Positions 62,088 through 64,000 of a stretch of 64,000 bases of DNA are shown here, piece after piece (position 1 is the first letter of the stretch; every line of letters starts with the position of its first letter). Both the position numbers and the translations under genes were made by a program. The notes beneath the pieces were generated by a model that was given only the letters and a program-made list of their open reading frames with translations, made no database searches and was not told the DNA's origin. The DNA is from an uncultured Sphingomonadaceae bacterium (GTDB taxonomy: Bacteria > Pseudomonadota > Alphaproteobacteria > Sphingomonadales > Sphingomonadaceae): assembly GCA_947495985.1 (NCBI GenBank), contig CANMBD010000005.1:62001-126000 (forward strand). The letters are read 5' to 3'.

Positions 62088-62840
62088 ATGGCCGAAAACA
62101 AACGTATCAAAGTCATCGTTCCGATCCCGATGGACGAAGCCGGTGTTGCTGCCCGCGCGGAACAATTGCCTGCTGATTTCGTTCGTGGCGGATTTGCACC
62201 TGAATTTGTGGCGGTGCCCTGGGGTGCAGCTCTGGGTGACAGCTATCACGATACCATGCTGATGGACTGGACCGTGTTTCAGGCCGGCATCAAAGCCGAA
62301 GAGGAAGGTTATGCCGGTGTCCTGATTGATACAGTCAGTGACAGTGGCATGAGAGCCTTGCGCTCTCGTCTTTCCATACCCGTCGTCGGTCCCGGGGAGG
62401 CGGCTTTTGCGGCTGCAATGATGTTGGGCAAGAAATTTACCGTGCTGACCATGTGGCCCGAATGGTTTCCTCTCTATGAAAAGACCTTGAATGAATATGG
62501 CTGGTGGGACCGTGTGGCTTCACTGCGATCCATAGATACGCGGCCCGACGTGACCGAATTGCTTGCTGGCAAAGAAGAAGTGATCTTCGACAAATTGAAG
62601 GCCGAAGCGACGGCGGCAATGGAAGAGGATGGCGCGGATGTGATCGTGCTCGGTTCAACAACCATGCACCAGTCGGCACAATATCTTGATGACAACATGC
62701 CGATCCCCGTCCTGAATCCCGGACAGGTCGCCTATAAATTTCTCGAAACGCTGATCGAACTTGGGCTCACCCACAGCAAAAAAGCGTTTCCGGCACCCGA
62801 AGTGCCAAAAGACGATGATATCAGAAAAGGATGGTATTAA
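62088..62840 (+). CDS. Asp/Glu racemase-fold protein lacking catalytic cysteines
   Basis: A 250-residue protein of the Asp/Glu/hydantoin racemase superfamily. The two motifs that normally carry catalytic cysteines read DTVSDSGMRALR (in place of the cysteine-containing DPG loop) and VIVLGSTTMH (in place of LGC-x-x-M). The whole protein contains no cysteine, so two-cysteine racemisation is impossible; another reaction on a related substrate, or a binding role, is likely. ATG 62088 is used although GGGAG lies 14 bases upstream; TTG 62076 is the alternative. First gene of the rightward operon under operator site 2. Confidence 0.78.
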   Translation: MAENKRIKVIVPIPMDEAGVAARAEQLPADFVRGGFAPEFVAVPWGAALGDSYHDTMLMDWTVFQAGIKAEEEGYAGVLIDTVSDSGMRALRSRLSIPVVGPGEAAFAAAMMLGKKFTVLTMWPEWFPLYEKTLNEYGWWDRVASLRSIDTRPDVTELLAGKEEVIFDKLKAEATAAMEEDGADVIVLGSTTMHQSAQYLDDNMPIPVLNPGQVAYKFLETLIELGLTHSKKAFPAPEVPKDDDIRKGWY

Positions 62841-63271
62841 TGGCTGACTGGACCCCCGGCATCGCAGGACAAGTGCCGCTGCCTTATCCCTTTTACGTCG
62901 ATATCGTGACCAAGCGCTATTTTGACGGTGTCGATAACAAGAATATGACGCAGGTGTTGAACTGTTTTGCACCAGACGCGATTTTGCATGAAGCGACATC
63001 CAATACGATCCATGAAGGCCGTGATGCCATCAGGGCTATGTTTGAAAAGCTGTTCGCCGACTTCGAATCGATCTGGCATGGCAACTTTGTTCATACCGCT
63101 GACCCCGATACCAATACGATCTGTTCGCAATTCACGGTGCTGATCACGCCCAATGGTGGTGAGCAATTGCGCTACGAAAATTGCAACCGATTCTATTGCA
63201 AGGACCGGCTGTTCCAGCATGTTTTCGTCTATATGAGCGGCGATAATCTGCTCAAAGAGGGAGACGCCTGA
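62840..63271 (+). CDS. NTF2-like (SnoaL-type) protein 1
   Basis: A 143-residue NTF2-fold protein: early helix with YVDIVTKRYFDGVDNKN, FAPDAILHEA strand, EGRDAIRAMFEKLFADF helix, and a final VFVYMSGDNLL strand. The fold often serves as small hydrolases, isomerases or lyases, or as dioxygenase beta subunits. The start overlaps the racemase-like stop (TAATG); ATG 62831 would overlap more. Similar to the next protein. Confidence 0.8.
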   Translation: MADWTPGIAGQVPLPYPFYVDIVTKRYFDGVDNKNMTQVLNCFAPDAILHEATSNTIHEGRDAIRAMFEKLFADFESIWHGNFVHTADPDTNTICSQFTVLITPNGGEQLRYENCNRFYCKDRLFQHVFVYMSGDNLLKEGDA

Positions 63272-63669
63272 TGCAGTATGAACCTGGCCCTTCTCGCGCA
63301 GAACTGATCGAATTTGCGACGAAAACCTATTTTGGCAATGTCGATGCGAAAGATATGGATGCTACGCTGGCGTGCTTTCACGATGAAGCGCTGTTCTGCG
63401 TCCAGACCAGCTTTACGCGTCACGCAGGCAAGGCGGAAATCAAACGTATGTTTGAGGATTTTTTTGGTGCCTATGAAACCATTATTCACCGTGATTTTAC
63501 CTGCACTGTCGACGAAGCCAATGGTCGGATCGCCGCCAGTTTTGTGGCCGAGCTGACGGATGCGGACGGTAATGTCACGTTGTTAAACAACACAAACTTC
63601 TGGCGCATGCGCGACGGAAAATTTCAGGAAGTCTATGTCTATATGAGCGGGGAGAATGTCCTCGTTTAA
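63271..63669 (+). CDS. NTF2-like (SnoaL-type) protein 2
   Basis: A 132-residue paralog of the preceding protein, with matching elements: FATKTYFGNVDAKDMDATLACFHDEA, IKRMFEDFFGAYETI, and the same YVYMSG ending. It starts by TGATG on the previous stop, so both are probably made in similar amounts and may form a heterodimer. No specific function recognised. Confidence 0.8.
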   Translation: MQYEPGPSRAELIEFATKTYFGNVDAKDMDATLACFHDEALFCVQTSFTRHAGKAEIKRMFEDFFGAYETIIHRDFTCTVDEANGRIAASFVAELTDADGNVTLLNNTNFWRMRDGKFQEVYVYMSGENVLV

Positions 63670-63727
63670 CGTCAAAATGACGGGCCAAAAGGCCTGCATC
63701 TCATTCCATTCAGGGAAGGAAAGTAAA

Positions 63728-64000
63728 ATGCGTCGCTTCAAAACAGCTCTTTCACTATCGGCAGGTGTCGCTGCTCTCGTAAGTTTCAATCCGGCTATTG
63801 CTCAATCGACCGGCGATCAGGAAGCCGGTGAAGCAGATAGCGGCAATGTTATTATCGTCACCGCTCGGCGGCAGGACGAATTGCTCGCCGAAGTACCCGC
63901 ATCGATCACGGTTTTCACCGCCGAAACGCTTGAACGAACTGGCATAGAACAAGCGGATGAGTTTGTGCAGCTGACCGCCGGTGTTACTATCGTTAGCGGT
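63728..64000 (+). CDS. TonB-dependent receptor (3' truncated by window)
   Basis: First 91 residues of an outer-membrane receptor. Signal peptide at residues 1-25 (FKTALSLSAGVAALVSFNPAIAQ), then a TonB-box-like NVIIVTARRQDE and the plug start (VPASITVFTAETLERTGIEQADEFVQLTAGV). AGGAAGGAAAGTAAA precedes the ATG. Follows the NTF2 pair by 58 bases, so it is probably part of the same operon and imports the substrate of the pathway. Confidence 0.88.
   Translation, partial: MRRFKTALSLSAGVAALVSFNPAIAQSTGDQEAGEADSGNVIIVTARRQDELLAEVPASITVFTAETLERTGIEQADEFVQLTAGVTIVSG

Noticed and set aside
63669..63727. GGCCAAAAGGCC as a terminator between the NTF2 pair and the TonB receptor
   Set aside because: Only four-base stem and no T-run; the operon probably continues.
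1..64000. CRISPR arrays, insertion sequences, integrases, prophage genes
   Set aside because: None seen when reading both strands; the only tandem repeat found is the 14-base unit at 42139.

Overview
The window looks like chromosomal DNA of an alphaproteobacterium, most likely a sphingomonad (Sphingomonadales). This rests on the large TonB-dependent receptors, a CBP3-like ubiquinol-cytochrome c chaperone next to a DUF177 protein, an MlaE/F/D operon with a STAS-fused permease, tight ATGA/TGATG gene coupling and frequent TTG/GTG starts. GC content looks moderate but was not counted. No integrase, transposase, prophage or CRISPR array was seen. The taxonomic placement is inference from family content.

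Layout. 1-6.8 kb: the end of an SLC13 anion permease, a PLP-dependent transsulfuration enzyme, a HAD phosphatase and an Mla-type phospholipid transport operon. 6.8-17.4 kb: housekeeping genes (MidA-like methyltransferase, lgt, acyl-CoA ligase, glnD, DUF177, respiratory-complex chaperone, bamE, malic enzyme). 17.5-26.1 kb: mutS, peroxiredoxin, argB, yggT, folD, a lipoprotein, marC, then the leftward set Trm112 / LON-domain / thioredoxin-TPR. 26.4 kb: tRNA-Gly(GCC). 26.8-31.4 kb: a polysaccharide deacetylase-like protein and a large Oar-like TonB receptor. 31.6-35.1 kb: a leftward nucleoside set (CNT transporter, LOG-type hydrolase, 2-oxoglutarate oxygenase, uridine-kinase-like protein). 35.2-36.7 kb: a queuosine-precursor-type transporter and a TraB/Tiki-like lipoprotein. 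36.6-40.5 kb: a molybdenum hydroxylase (IorA/IorB type) with its own lipoprotein cytochrome c and MocA-like nucleotidyltransferase. 41.5-47.8 kb: a rightward six-gene operon DUF4129-DUF4350-MoxR-DUF58-SpoIIM-RDD.

47.9-64 kb is a catabolic region and the most interesting part. It has a paired acyl-CoA dehydrogenase, an MFS transporter, three SDR dehydrogenases, XdhC, a hydantoinase/oxoprolinase pair (HyuA/HyuB), an HMG-CoA-lyase-like enzyme, a class III CoA-transferase, a GntR regulator, an Asp/Glu-racemase-fold protein with no cysteine at all, two tandem NTF2-like proteins and the start of a second TonB receptor. The palindrome TTGTATACAA occurs in both divergent promoter regions of this block. 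It probably is the operator of the local GntR protein and would tie uptake (TonB receptor, perhaps the MFS protein), ATP-dependent ring opening or carboxylation (HyuAB), CoA activation (CoA-transferase) and C-C cleavage (lyase) into one regulated, apparently undescribed pathway.

Many convergent neighbours overlap at their stop codons, so the genome is compact and most intergenic gaps are short.
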